From: Marthasterias glacialis
Taxonomy: Eukaryota > Echinodermata > Asteroidea > Forcipulatida > Asteriidae
Assembly: GCA_911728455.2 (NCBI GenBank)
Contig: OU452234.1
Location: forward strand, 14,147,338-14,211,337
Direction of reading: 5' to 3'
Length of the DNA: 64,000 nt
Shown here piece by piece: positions 42,201-50,962 of this stretch (positions are counted from its first letter, which is position 1; each line of letters begins with the position of its first letter). The notes beneath the pieces were generated by a model. The model made no database searches, was not told where the DNA came from, and saw only the letters and a list, made by a program, of their open reading frames with translations. The position numbers and the translations under genes are program-made.

Positions 42201-45200
42201 ATAGGTCCCATAATCAAAATACAGCGAGGCGGAAATTAGGCTTTGCAGAGGCTGAGTGGTGTCTACACTGGAATACTACAAATAAAAGCAAAACCTGGAA
42301 TGATGTGGTCGTTTTCGTTAATGAAAAACGGCGCGCGTTACGTCATTTTAACAGCATGAAGTCGAACCATAATCGCCACCATGCCGTCAGTAATTGTTAC
42401 GTTTTCCCACCAAATATGAAAAATACTAATTACTATTCTACAATAAAGCATGGTTACATGCAGAGAGTTAAATACCAACGTTTATTATCCCGCGGTCGAC
42501 AGCAATTACAAGTTCTTAGAGATGATTTCTTTTGCGGTAGATGTGTGATTTTACTCTAAAATAACTATTAAAACACGTTCGCTTTATTAGGATAGCATGC
42601 TTATATAGTCGATCCATTTATAGATATTGTCTTTAAAGTTCCTTACAAAAATCTAAATGTTGGTTGTTTTTTTTTATCTCACATCCCTATAGGGGATAGG
42701 TCTCCCGGTCCAAAAGGAACCGTTTTAATGTGTTTACGCTTCAAACGCGGCACACATTCCGTTCACAAAACATTAGCCAGAGCGTGTTTGAGAAGACTGT
42801 GTGGGTGGACGGGTGATGTTTGTGTTTGTGCGCGGGGGGGTATCGATCAGTTTATCCCGTATACATTAACGAGATCCTGGCAGTATTTATCGCCATCGAG
42901 AAGCTGAAGCTTCCGAAGATCCTAATAAACTGGTGATAGTCAGTGTACTGTCCAGTGTAGATTTCACCGTAAATCGGTTCCAGATTCCGTGGAAATTGAA
43001 CGCATTTTGTTATTTGACCTGTTTGGGTAATCCAAACGGAAAAGACCTACAGCTGGTTCTATAGCTAACTAAAGACCTTAAAAATAATGGCAAACTGTTT
43101 TGTATTTCATTGTATTTCCATGGATTTTCATGAACGATTTTTGTGACAAAATGTGACCTTAAAGTTTTGTAATTAGAAAAAGATAACGTCATGACCCTTC
43201 AGAGTCTTCCACCTTTAACTGAAGATAACTCTTTGATATACTCGCAGCAACTTCAGCGCCCCCACCGACAACAACGAGAGAGAAAACCACGGTCACAACA
43301 AAAGCAACAACTCCGAGAGCAACACCCCGAAGGACTGAGGCCAAGTCTACGTCAGCTGCCACACTTAGCCGTATCGTTACCAATTCGACACCCAAGAAAC
43401 GGAAGACAGAGGCAGTCACGCCCCCCATCACGTGGAGGGCTGGATCTCCCTCAGATCCACCAGGTAAGGATCGTTGACAGAACGCATGACGTAATTTCTT
43501 GAATGGCGTTGTTTGGTTTATTTTCATGATAAACCGATCCATTAAGCCCCGCCCCTTACGTGTTGAGCAACTACAGCTTTGGCTACGCCACCGAAGTCCG
43601 ACAAAAGTCCGGCACGATAAAATCCTATTGGAAAATGTAAACGTGCGTGTGCGAACTTATAGCGTGCGCGTTCATGTTGAGTGTGGCTTTGAAGAGACGC
43701 ACATTGTGCTGCCCACGTTTACAGTGGTGATACAGATAATGCTGTGATTGGTCAATATATTTAGGGGCGGGGCATTGTCTTCCTTCCCTTGCCATTTAGG
43801 AGCAATACCGGCTACAACCTTTATAAAAGCGTCAGTCATGGTCGGGGCATTTATCATAATTATTGTCATGCGCCAAAATTATTCAAATCAATGAACTATT
43901 CAACTGATGAATCTGTAAAAAACAAGTCTGTTCTTGTGAGCAGCTACCACAAACTCATTTTCTGTGATTAAGTTCTCGAAACTGGACCCAGTAGAATGTC
44001 TAAATTCAGTGGGAAAAGTCAGTCACCGAAGGAATCCAGACTACTGAAAAAGGATGGAACTTTTTATTCCACGATTTTATTTTGACTTAAATAAAACACA
44101 ACGTTCTTCGACCCATAGCTTCATCGTGTATTGGACGAGCTTGACAAACTCAAAAAAAAAATCTCAATCCCTTTATTTATCCCATTGCGTGTAAAAGACT
44201 TTGCCATCTTTGATTTTTATTCATTTCTATAATTATAATTTATTGTCAATTGATATTGATAATGATTTTGTGATTAATTGATTTATTCATTATTTGACAG
44301 TCTGGACGGCGTTTGTTCTGGCAGGTGTAGTAGGCGGAGGCTTTGTTCTTTGTTTCATGGCGTTTTTCGTCATGTTCTTCTTCTGTCGGCGAAGACGAAG
44401 GTGAAGATTCTTTTCTTATGTCGTTCGTTCCTTCTTCTATAAAAAAAACAAACAAACATCATTCTAACTTTCAGTAGAATTTGAAGCTTCATATCCGGCT
44501 GGGAAACAATCCAGACACTTACTTTTTCGTTAACACTAATTTTTTCCAAAGAAAAAAAAATCAGTGAGTGCGTGCTAATTGTTCTTTTAAACCTTAACGT
44601 TTTCTTGAGCAGATAGTGGGATACACGCTCACAATACATAACCAGCATGCAGGAAAGTCCATGTATTCTCATGAAGACAATCACAGCGTACTGATCGAAA
44701 CGTCGACTTGTTACACCACCGGCTCTTTTCAGAACCACCACAGAGAAAGGGTTTATAGATACTGGTGCCAAAAACCACAGTTTCATGATTCAATTTTGAT
44801 TACTTGTATTGTGCAATAAAATGCTCGATGAGTTTGAGGTTACATTTTAATAGAAATACAAGGAGCCTTCAGTTATACATCTCTATGGTTTAGACAGACT
44901 AACATAAATATGATTGTGTACCCCTTTTCCATGGCAAACACGAGAGGGCGCTGTACGTGCTCAGTCGCGTTGTTGTGATGGCTGATTGAATCGCAATCAT
45001 TTCTCGTCATTAGTACAGTCATATGAGTTATCTTTAAAAGTGCCAGTATGATGTTCACCACAATTAATTTTTGACACTAATACATCAGATCGGTTTTTTT
45101 TCTGTTCATTTCTTCTTTCTCAGGTCAAAGTCCCGATCAGCTGGTATCCCTTACAACGTGGATAACATGACATACCCATCAACTGGTCTGGCACCCTGTG

Positions 45201-45934
45201 GTCGATGCGATGCATACTACACGGCATTGCAGACCACCAGGGGCGTTGAGTTACACTTGTACCAAGAGCTGCACCAACCAGCGAGCACGAAGATTACAGA
45301 CAGCGGCAGCAGTACCAACGAAGGATTGCATTCAGCAGACGGGGGTTTCTACGAGTGCATAGACGAGGACCAGTTTAGCAGCGTAACCAACGACAACCTG
45401 TCGGATTACACGGAGGCAGAGACTGCGCTCAACTCTGCGAACACCGCCACACTACCGTCCAAGCAGTCCTTAACGCACACCGTGGACCCTCTCCCTTTCG
45501 AGACCGGCCCTGAGAGCCCTTGCTTCGTCATCGAACCCGCCTGCTCCGAACGCAAGGGCAGCGGCGACTCGTGCAAAGCCGAGGCACCCTTGCCGTTCTT
45601 AGAACCGAAATATTTCACCCTAGAACCCGACGGCGGTTACCGTGACGGAACCTGTCTGGAGAATGATGAGCACAAAGTGGAATTTGAACTGAGCGAAGAT
45701 GAAGACGTTAAGTGTTTATCACCAGATGATATTGACCGGGGTCACATCACGTTGAACGGCCCTGTATCCCCGAACGTGTCGTATTGTGAGCCGCCTAGTG
45801 AAGAGGAACCCTTGACACCTACACAATCTGACAGCCTTGAAGCTAGTCCATACGGGTACGTTCCCCCGAGCATCGGTCTCTGCGCCATGCCGGACAGGGG
45901 TGGTAGAAAAACTGAAATCATCACCGAAATCTGA
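27127..45934 (+). CDS. Single-MAM-domain transmembrane protein (gene model, 7 exons, 5' end missing)
   Basis: Coding exons are 27127-27273, 36796-36901, 38927-39086, 42005-42089, 43248-43463, 44301-44400 and 45124-45934. Intron phases are 1, 2, 0, 1, 1 and 2, and all junctions join one frame of 540 residues ending in TGA. Counting from the first complete codon, residues 1-165 form one MAM domain (an extracellular adhesion or dimerisation module). Residues 166-237 are a Thr/Pro/Lys-rich stalk, 239-266 a transmembrane helix, 267-271 five arginines (stop transfer) and 272-540 an acidic cytoplasmic tail with many tyrosines. The MAM domain is recognised from Cys4, Cys12-Gly, the Asp-Phe-Asn-Trp stretch (21-24), the Gly-Pro..Asp-His-Thr stretch, Phe-Tyr-His-Met-Trp (86-90) and Asp-Ile-Ala-Val-Asp-Asp-Ile (150-156). 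The protein is probably a type I cell-surface receptor or adhesion molecule. The signal-peptide exon was not identified. I do not recognise a named orthologue. Confidence 0.85.
27540..28100. repeat. Degenerate minisatellite-like array
   Basis: Diverged copies of a unit close to 'caatcgtggacccNattgtcccttttgt' recur. The clearest are at about 27984, 28020 and 28055 (period near 35 bases), with weaker relatives at about 27548, 27580 and 27797. The copies are strongly diverged and the limits are approximate. Confidence 0.4.
28877..28901. repeat. Poly(A) tract of 25
   Basis: Uninterrupted A run inside intron A/B on the sense strand. There is no target-site duplication or element body that I can recognise, so a retroposon tail is only one possibility. 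Confidence 0.85.
29586..29622. repeat. (ATTT)n microsatellite
   Basis: Imperfect ATTT units within an AT-rich part of the intron. Confidence 0.75.
32070..32742. other. Cluster of ACTTCC motifs in intron A/B
   Basis: Six ACTTCC hexamers and one GCTTCC fall within about 670 bases (near 32070, 32130, 32519, 32531, 32576, 32716 and 32734), together with 'gaaac' flanks. One reading is a very decayed tandem repeat; another is a cluster of GGAAGT (ETS-type) sites in an intronic enhancer. Neither can be decided from sequence alone. Confidence 0.3.
36796..36901 (+). CDS. Gene 1, exon B: MAM domain, second part
   Basis: The acceptor is TTTGGTGTAG and the donor AG|GTAAGT. It completes a Gly codon split 1/2 with exon A and leaves in phase 2. 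It encodes Gly-Tyr-Tyr-Ile-Phe-Ala-Pro-Ser-Ser-Tyr and then Phe-Ser-Phe-Pro-Val-Tyr..., matching the 'Gly-Tyr-Tyr-hydrophobic' strand of MAM domains. Asn-Glu-Thr is a possible N-glycosylation site. Confidence 0.88.
38189..38450 (+). mobile_element. Inverted-repeat miniature element, copy 1
   Basis: About 260 bases bounded by related ends (AGACCGATCCACTAAGCCCC on the left; the complement, ending GGATGGGTCT, on the right). It encodes no transposase. The same element lies in reverse orientation at 43530-43780: central words such as 'ttccattaggattttat', 'gccggactt', 'gtcggacttt' and 'ggtggcgtag' reappear as reverse complements. It is probably a non-autonomous DNA transposon (MITE). Confidence 0.8.
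38605..38850. repeat. Poly(G)/poly(C)-bearing repeat
   Basis: 'GCGTAGCCAGGAT' is followed by a 13-base G run and 'cac' at 38637-38652, and a 15-base C run lies at 38832-38846. The arrangement resembles the element at 57239-57568, where 'CGTAACTAGG' leads into a G run and a C run leads into 'TTAGTTACG'. The two ends may be arms of one degenerate inverted repeat. Confidence 0.45.
38927..39086 (+). CDS. Gene 1, exon C: MAM domain, third part
   Basis: The acceptor is TTGGGTAG and the donor GAG|GTAAAC. It enters in phase 2 and leaves in phase 0. It encodes Arg-Phe-Phe-Tyr-His-Met-Trp-Asp-Gly-Tyr, then Leu-Gly-Thr-Leu-Thr-Val-Tyr-Ala-Cys, a Trp-Ser-Arg-Glu-Arg stretch and Lys-Trp-Leu. These match the central 'Phe-x-Tyr-His-Met-x-Gly', 'Gly-x-Leu-x-Val' and 'Trp' positions of MAM domains. 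Cys106 and Cys132 could form the second disulphide. Confidence 0.9.
39297..39675. repeat. Minisatellite, 30-base unit with 60-base higher-order pattern
   Basis: About twelve units close to GTGTTGCTATGGGCTTCC plus 'ttatggctaagg'. Units alternate between a 'ctaagggtgttgct' and a 'cttaaggtgatgct' form, giving a 60-base higher-order period in the middle of the array. As 30 is divisible by three, a spurious Leu/Trp-rich open frame runs through it; this is not a gene. Confidence 0.9.
40085..40165 (+). mobile_element. SINE 3' end
   Basis: 'AAGCGCCTTGAGTACCTAAT' is followed by 'tgctggtaga', 'gcgctata' and 'agactcgggtattattgttatt'. This matches, from memory, the 3' end of tRNA-derived SINEs whose 5' part contains the block seen at 21587. 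The head is missing or too diverged here. Confidence 0.6.
40588..41133 (-). other. Unrecognised open frame of 181 codons on the minus strand
   Basis: An open frame unusually long for this AT-rich DNA runs antisense inside intron C/D. It begins at a GTG in this reading, has internal Met codons and ends at TAA. The predicted protein is basic, has no signal peptide or membrane helix, and shows no domain I know; a Thr-Pro-Asn-Pro-Ala-Pro-Leu-Lys-Gly-Lys stretch lies near its start. It could be a chance frame, an exon of an unseen gene, or a remnant of a mobile-element protein. I would not call it a gene. Confidence 0.25.
42005..42089 (+). CDS. Gene 1, exon D: end of MAM domain
   Basis: The acceptor is TTTGTTTGCAG and the donor C|GTAAGT. 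It enters in phase 0 and leaves in phase 1. It encodes Leu-Ile-Phe-Glu-Val-Ile-Arg-Gly-Gly-Tyr, then Asp-Ile-Ala-Val-Asp-Asp-Ile-Arg-Phe. This is the hallmark final strand of MAM domains ('Phe-Glu-...-Asp-Ile-Ala-hydrophobic-Asp-Asp-hydrophobic'). The final Cys usual after this motif is absent, so the disulphide pattern may differ from the typical one. Confidence 0.92.
42090..43247 (+). other. Intron D/E of gene 1
   Basis: About 1.2 kb. A 146-codon open frame without a normal start (42119-42559) lies here and looks like chance. No repeat or exon was recognised. Confidence 0.7.
43248..43463 (+). CDS. Gene 1, exon E: Thr/Pro-rich stalk
   Basis: The acceptor is ATACTCGCAG (a second AG eight bases downstream is not in phase) and the donor CAG|GTAAGG. 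Phase is 1 in and 1 out. It encodes about 71 residues: Pro-Thr-Ser-Ala-Pro-Pro-Pro-Thr-Thr-Thr, then Thr-Thr-Val-Thr-Thr-Lys-Ala-Thr-Thr-Pro-Arg and Lys/Arg-rich Ser/Thr stretches. It is a likely O-glycosylated, protease-accessible stalk that holds the MAM domain off the membrane. One Asn-Ser-Thr is a possible N-glycan site. Confidence 0.85.
43464..44300 (+). other. Intron E/F of gene 1
   Basis: It contains copy 2 of the inverted-repeat miniature element (43530-43780), starting only about 65 bases after the splice donor of exon E. The rest is AT-rich and featureless. Confidence 0.8.
43530..43780 (-). mobile_element. Inverted-repeat miniature element, copy 2 (opposite orientation)
   Basis: This is the reverse-complement relative of the element at 38189-38450, by eye roughly 80-85% alike along most of its length. 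The ends are 'aaaccgatccattaagcccc' on the left and 'aggggcggggcattgtct' on the right. It carries no coding capacity. It lies between exons E and F, so exons C, D and E are bracketed by an inverted pair. Confidence 0.8.
44301..44400 (+). CDS. Gene 1, exon F: transmembrane helix
   Basis: The acceptor is ATTTGACAG and the donor AG|GTGAAG. Phase is 1 in and 2 out. It encodes Val-Trp-Thr-Ala-Phe-Val-Leu-Ala-Gly-Val-Val-Gly-Gly-Gly, then a Phe/Met/Val run of hydrophobic residues ending in Cys and Arg-Arg-Arg-Arg. It is a single helix of about 28 residues with a small-residue Gly patch and an adjacent basic stop-transfer sequence. The Cys just before the arginines could be palmitoylated. The topology implied is type I: MAM outside, tail inside. 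Confidence 0.92.
44401..45123 (+). other. Intron F/G of gene 1
   Basis: About 0.7 kb, AT-rich. Short open frames on both strands show no domain content. Confidence 0.75.
45124..45934 (+). CDS. Gene 1, last coding exon: tyrosine-rich cytoplasmic tail
   Basis: The acceptor is TTCTTTCTCAG, entered in phase 2; the exon ends at TGA 45932-45934. It encodes 269 residues, acidic overall, with no folded domain recognised. Tyrosine motifs are Tyr303-Thr-Ala-Leu, Tyr317-Gln-Glu-Leu, Tyr347-Glu-Cys-Ile and a later Tyr-Phe-Thr-Leu (all Tyr-x-x-Leu/Ile), plus Tyr-Cys-Glu-Pro and Tyr-Val-Pro-Pro (Tyr-x-x-Pro). Cys296-Gly-Arg-Cys299 is a small Cys pair. A Ser-Glu-Asp-Glu-Asp stretch looks like a casein-kinase-type acidic patch. 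The last four residues, Ile-Thr-Glu-Ile, fit a class I PDZ ligand. Base composition is richer in GC than the surrounding introns, as expected for coding sequence. Confidence 0.92.
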
Positions 45935-46162
45935 AGACACAATAACCTTTTATACTGGTTGTAAATTTTGTGTACATGTCTCATGCAAGTGTAATTTTGC
46001 CAATTTATACCGTATTTTGTTTATAATATTCTCTACAACGCTGGTGTTTATTTGGAGTAGTAACTCTCAACTGATACATTTTTAAAAGTCACGCACATAC
46101 AAAACATTAGGACATACAAATTTAGGACAAAACAAGTATTGGCGGCGAGACAAGCATCATAA

Positions 46163-46168
46163 AATAAA
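46163..46168 (+). promoter_or_regulatory. Candidate polyadenylation signal of gene 1
   Basis: AATAAA lies 229 bases after the stop codon, the first canonical hexamer downstream. The actual 3' end is not proven; later signals exist. Confidence 0.45.
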
Positions 46169-46601
46169 AGTACCTACCTACACGCCCTCATACAAATTTG
46201 TCAGTAATTGTTTTGTTTAACATAGCCTTACCGTTATCGGACGTCGTTAGTCGACATGTCACTGCCGACAGTTTCTGTCCGAAATGAAATTTGTACTCCC
46301 TTAGAATAATATAGATGAGGTATCTTCATCGTGAATTTAGTCAACTAATTTTTAACCTCGTTCAAATAATTTCAAAGTATTTTTTTCAAGTGTACTTTCT
46401 TGTTTTTCTTGGCAATGATTGCTGCGTATAGTTTGCCAGACTAGCCGGTTTGCCTAAAAACACTGGCTGTGACGTTGCAACACTTCTGAAAATGGTTAGG
46501 TGGTGTTTTCTAATAATCACGTCATTCTTCATAAAATGTCTTTGGCTATGGCTCTGGCTTATCTGTGCGTCTGAAAAGCCACAGTCAGAGTATTAATCAA
46601 T

Positions 46602-46724
46602 GGGAGACTTTTGAGACGATAGCGGGCGTCCCGCTAACCCGGTCCTTTTCCATTATTTTCATCGCTGAGAACAATGGAAAAGGACTGGTCTGTGGGACGC
46701 CCGCTATCGTCTCAAAAGTCTCCC
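46602..46724. mobile_element. Hairpin miniature element
   Basis: The left arm begins GGGAGACTTTTGAGACGATA and the right arm ends in its reverse complement. The arms are about 50 bases with few mismatches around a short loop. An AT-rich 'ttaatcaat' precedes it. The start 'gggagactttYgag' recurs at 61835, suggesting a family with several members. It encodes nothing. Confidence 0.85.
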
Positions 46725-47678
46725 GTTATTCCGGGCATGGCCTCAATCATGTCAAGTACTTGGACCACAAACACTCTGCAGTGCGCTATCCAACAGTAAC
46801 AGCACCAGACTATAGCAATTGCACTGCAAAGACATTACATTTCATGCCGTAAAAGCAAGGCTCTTGGTTTGTGTTACACCTATGCAATACCTTGGATTGT
46901 CAAAACAACTATTGCCAAGTACTTTCAGTGTAAATTAAAGTATTAACACTTTATGTTGTTAGTTTAGTATCAACACTGTCATCTTGATAAGTTTAAATGC
47001 ACATTGTTTATTTATCCTTTTATCCGCCATGTATTGTTTTGTGTAAAATGAACCGTTTTATTTCTGCTACGAGATCCTGAAAGTAGCCCTCGTCCTGGAG
47101 ATAAAATAAGACATTTTGGAGAAGGGAGAACATTTCTACCAGTTGAAGGTTAGGGGTAAAACAGCAACTGAAATGGAAATTAAAAGATCAGCGCAGTTTA
47201 AAAACAAAATTGCGCCATTCTTAAATCGTTTCGAAATACGTCCTTTGTGGGACTTTACTGCGGCCGAGAAAACCAACCTGTTTGTCTAACAGGGGAAGTA
47301 ATTAAAAGCATTCTGCTTTTTGTTTTTAAAACGCGAGAAACTTAAAACATTTCACTGTTCAATTTATGACGAAATGACGTGGTAATTTCAAAACCGGTTA
47401 TTGCACCACTCTTTGTAGGTATCATCTCCTTTTTGGTTTTTAAACTCAGGAGGTTCGAATCCAACCCTTTATGTCCTGAAATTAGCACTACAGTGTACAA
47501 CACGTAGTGACATTGACTACCGAAATGGTGCAACCAAGATAATTGTGATGGTGACGTCAGGTGAATTGAGTCAATACCGTGGAAAGTGTTGATAAGTAAA
47601 TCACACCAAAGCTAGAGACAAAAGCAAGTAAATGCTCTCCGTTCTAAAAAATAATAATATTGTTAATAATAATAATGA

Positions 47679-47719
47679 TAAATAAATAAATAAATAAATA
47701 GATAAATAAATAAATAAAT
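47679..47719. repeat. (AATA)n microsatellite
   Basis: About ten AAAT units with one G substitution. Confidence 0.9.
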
Positions 47720-47830
47720 CTAACAATGTGTCAAATCTAAAGGGTACTAAAGTCCCTTGCCACTCCCCCTTTCAATAACATGACACCCAAGGAGTCATCA
47801 AAGAGGGCGCTATCGCACAAAGATAGTCGT

Positions 47831-47999
47831 ATAGAGAGGTTGCATGACCCGGGGAAAAGTTCGTTTCGCAGCCATGTTGGGTACAGCCATGTACAAACTC
47901 AAACGGCTTGCGCGTCGTCTGCTGAATGATTTCCAGCGCCTGTTGGAGCACGCAGCACCGGTAAAAGGTCTTGGGTGACGTCACGTGAAACCTCTCTAT
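47831..47999. mobile_element. TIR-bounded miniature element
   Basis: It begins ATAGAGAGGTT and ends with the perfect complement AACCTCTCTAT, with about 169 bases in all and no coding capacity. The interior has 'gcatgacccgggg' and 'ggtgacgtcacgtg'. The size and 11-base terminal repeat fit a MITE. Confidence 0.65.
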
Positions 48000-50908
48000 T
48001 ATTATTATCGTTAACGTGTTCCCGGTGTGGGTCGTTGTCTTTTTTTATCGAATTCAGAAGGTCTGTTAGAGCACTGTGTACTAGTATATGTTACCTACGT
48101 AAATTAAAACTTAATAACTATTGGTATTTATGACCGTTACATTACTGTCACCTTGAAGAATTCCAAATAACCTTGACATTTCCTTACATACACAGTCATT
48201 GTCTGCCACACAGCCTTACATTTTGACTTTGCATTATCCAATCAAGCTGATCGATGTCCCGCCATGACGTCAGTCACGTCTGTGTCAAGTTCCCTGTGTG
48301 TGAAGACAAACAAAAGATACCGTTTTTCATCGCCGTGAATGGACCCGACTATTAATCCCCCCAGGCATGTGATTTCTCAGGATTTTTTTCCTGATTTCAG
48401 GATTTTTTTCTCAGAATCTCCTTAAGTCTTCAAACTTTCTTGAAAGAAGCAAAGCAGTCACCAAAGGGAGAAAGAAATAGTCCATATTGTGTCCAAACCT
48501 GTGGTTTTGTATTTCTGGTGATGCACAGAGTCTGTAAACCTCCTGAATGGTAACATCTGGGAGGTTCCAGGTCTTGAATAAGGGGGAACCCAGGCCTGCA
48601 AGCCATTTTTTAGGAATTTTAACATCTGGAAAATCTCATCCCTGTCTCCAATGGTTTCACTTTTACTTTCAATTCGATCAAAATCTGTTTTTGATAACAA
48701 AAACGGCAATGGACTTATCACACATTCTTCACATTTTGGTTTTGGCTGGTAACCCGTGTCCTGCTCCAGGAGACCCTTTTTTCTATTGAGACATGTCATT
48801 TGCCCCGGGAAGCTGTATGAGATTAAATCCATTGACTTTTGGTTTTCGGTATTAATGTACAATATCCTGATTTTTGGGTGACCACTCTGTCCTCGCCCGC
48901 AATCCAGATTAAGGCACTGGCCTTTTTGTAAAGGGCGTTTTCCAAATCTTGATTCCAGGCTCCGACTCTATCTGGCTGACTGACGCTACCAAATGCAACA
49001 TCCCCAACCCCACTCCGTGTCGAATACTTGGTCCAGTGTCATAGGCTGTTAAGCGAAAACAAAAAGCTTTCACAAATTTTATTTTATATGCATTAGCCTT
49101 TGTTGCCGTTAATCCATTTACGCTTAGCAAGCTTGTGCTGTTCTTTGCAATGTTTTGAGCTTAACAACTTTAGCCCCCAGAGAGCGAACCGGTCCGTAAC
49201 TGGATGCGAAACCAAAGAGCAAGTTCGACAAAGGACCGTTGCTATTACCATAGTTCGACTAACTCTGATCGAACCCACGCTAGTCAATGATGGTTGAACT
49301 AGTCTAGTCGATTCGTGACCAGCCGATCGAGGATGGTCGCATCGCTGGTTACCAATAGCCCTTTCACAAGCACAGTACAGAGGGGACCAGTTATCAGAAA
49401 AAAGTGATAACGTTGGTTTCGCCGTTTTCTCATGGTCGTATGGACGTGACATATCTGGAGTCGTTCGCACTTTCAGTGCGCATGCACAACGTACGTCACT
49501 AACCATCCACTAGTTAACCATTGGTCCTTGATCTAACTTGCTCTAAGCTGCGGTTGGGATTTTATGTTCTGTTTATAAGACTGTCAGTTTTTACCTTTGT
49601 TTTAGTTAAATTACTCTGCACTCACCATGTACTTATTGCTCAGGTCACCAACGTGGGCACCATTCTCTCACAATAACCAGCTGTGTTAGTTCGACACCTT
49701 AATTGTACACATTATTATTATCTCAGAATATTTAATTAATTTAAAAACAAAAAAGCAGAACTGGCATTTACTATAATAGGTACACAGTACTATTTCCTCA
49801 AAAAAATTGTGTGATTTTGTACTGTGTAAAACGTGATGATGTTATTTAGCGTGTTTATAATTATATTGTTTGAAGAGGTTTTGACTTTTGTAATCTTAAT
49901 GTTACACAGACCAGTTCTACTGATGATGAAATAGAATAATTTTAACAGCGGGATTTACTAATTTTTACCACATTATGATATTGTAGACGGGCAGTGTGTG
50001 TTCACCATTCTTGAATGGTATGGAACAGATCCTTCCCATGAAATATGCAAATTACACATCGCGCGTGCGCCCTTACACTACAGTACTGTTTGGCAAATTG
50101 AGGGAACATCGCTCCGTTTTTTTTAGGGGCTGATGGTGGCGTGACACGCAAGCGATTTGCGCCTGCCATGTGCACAACTCTATGTCTGTACGCATGCGTG
50201 AATGTAATTAGCATATTTCATGGAAGGTCTTATTACCCGTGGGGGTGGTTGACAAACTTTGTTTCAGTAAAACAGAGGGGAAACTTTGACCCATGTTCAC
50301 AGTGCTGCTTAAAATCAACACGATATGGCTTTAAAAAAAACTCTCCTTTGGAAAAATAAACTTGACCCAAACAGTACATAACTATGGCAGCATTGTTTTG
50401 CAATTTTGGCTGATATATACTCTTTCCTGGTAAACAAAAAAGATCGTTTGTGCTTAGCTATTTGTTGTCTTTAAGCAGCTCTAGTAAATCGGGCTTAGTT
50501 TGATTTAAGTACGTACTGCATCGTATCAAGGTTCGTTTGTTGAGATGCAGAAGTCAAACCAAAGACTAGCCTTTTAAACTACAACTCTTTATCCTGATTA
50601 TTTTATGTAGAAATTAAAAACCAAATTGTGTATGCATTATTTTATTTTTTTAATAATTGTTAAGCGGAAATGGTTTTAGGCCAACCTAGAACTCGATACA
50701 CGGCATAACTTGACTTAATACTAACACATTAAAGGGACGCATTGCCTTCAAATCTCTTAAGATGTTGCTGTTTGGAATTCATCCTTTTTTCAGAGTTGTT
50801 CATGCAATAGTGTGTTGTAATTAGCGAGTAGTGATTGAAAAACATACACTTTCTTTGCTCAGTTCTGGAAATACAACCAGCGGAACCACTACTCTACATA
50901 ACAACAAA

Positions 50909-50962
50909 CGGTCCGCCATTTTGTGTGGAGTCGCAAATTCGGTTCTACAAAATGGCGGACCG
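50909..50962. repeat. Short inverted repeat
   Basis: CGGTCCGCCATTTTGT and its perfect complement are separated by 22 bases. The 'gccattttgt' motif is GC-richer than the flanks. It may be the core of a small fold-back element. Confidence 0.8.

Noticed and set aside
42119-42559. 146-codon open frame after exon D
   Set aside because: No ATG at its start, no domain and no splice context; best explained as a chance frame in the intron.
46565-46852. 95-codon open frame over the intergenic hairpin
   Set aside because: It reads through both arms of the inverted repeat and has no other support.
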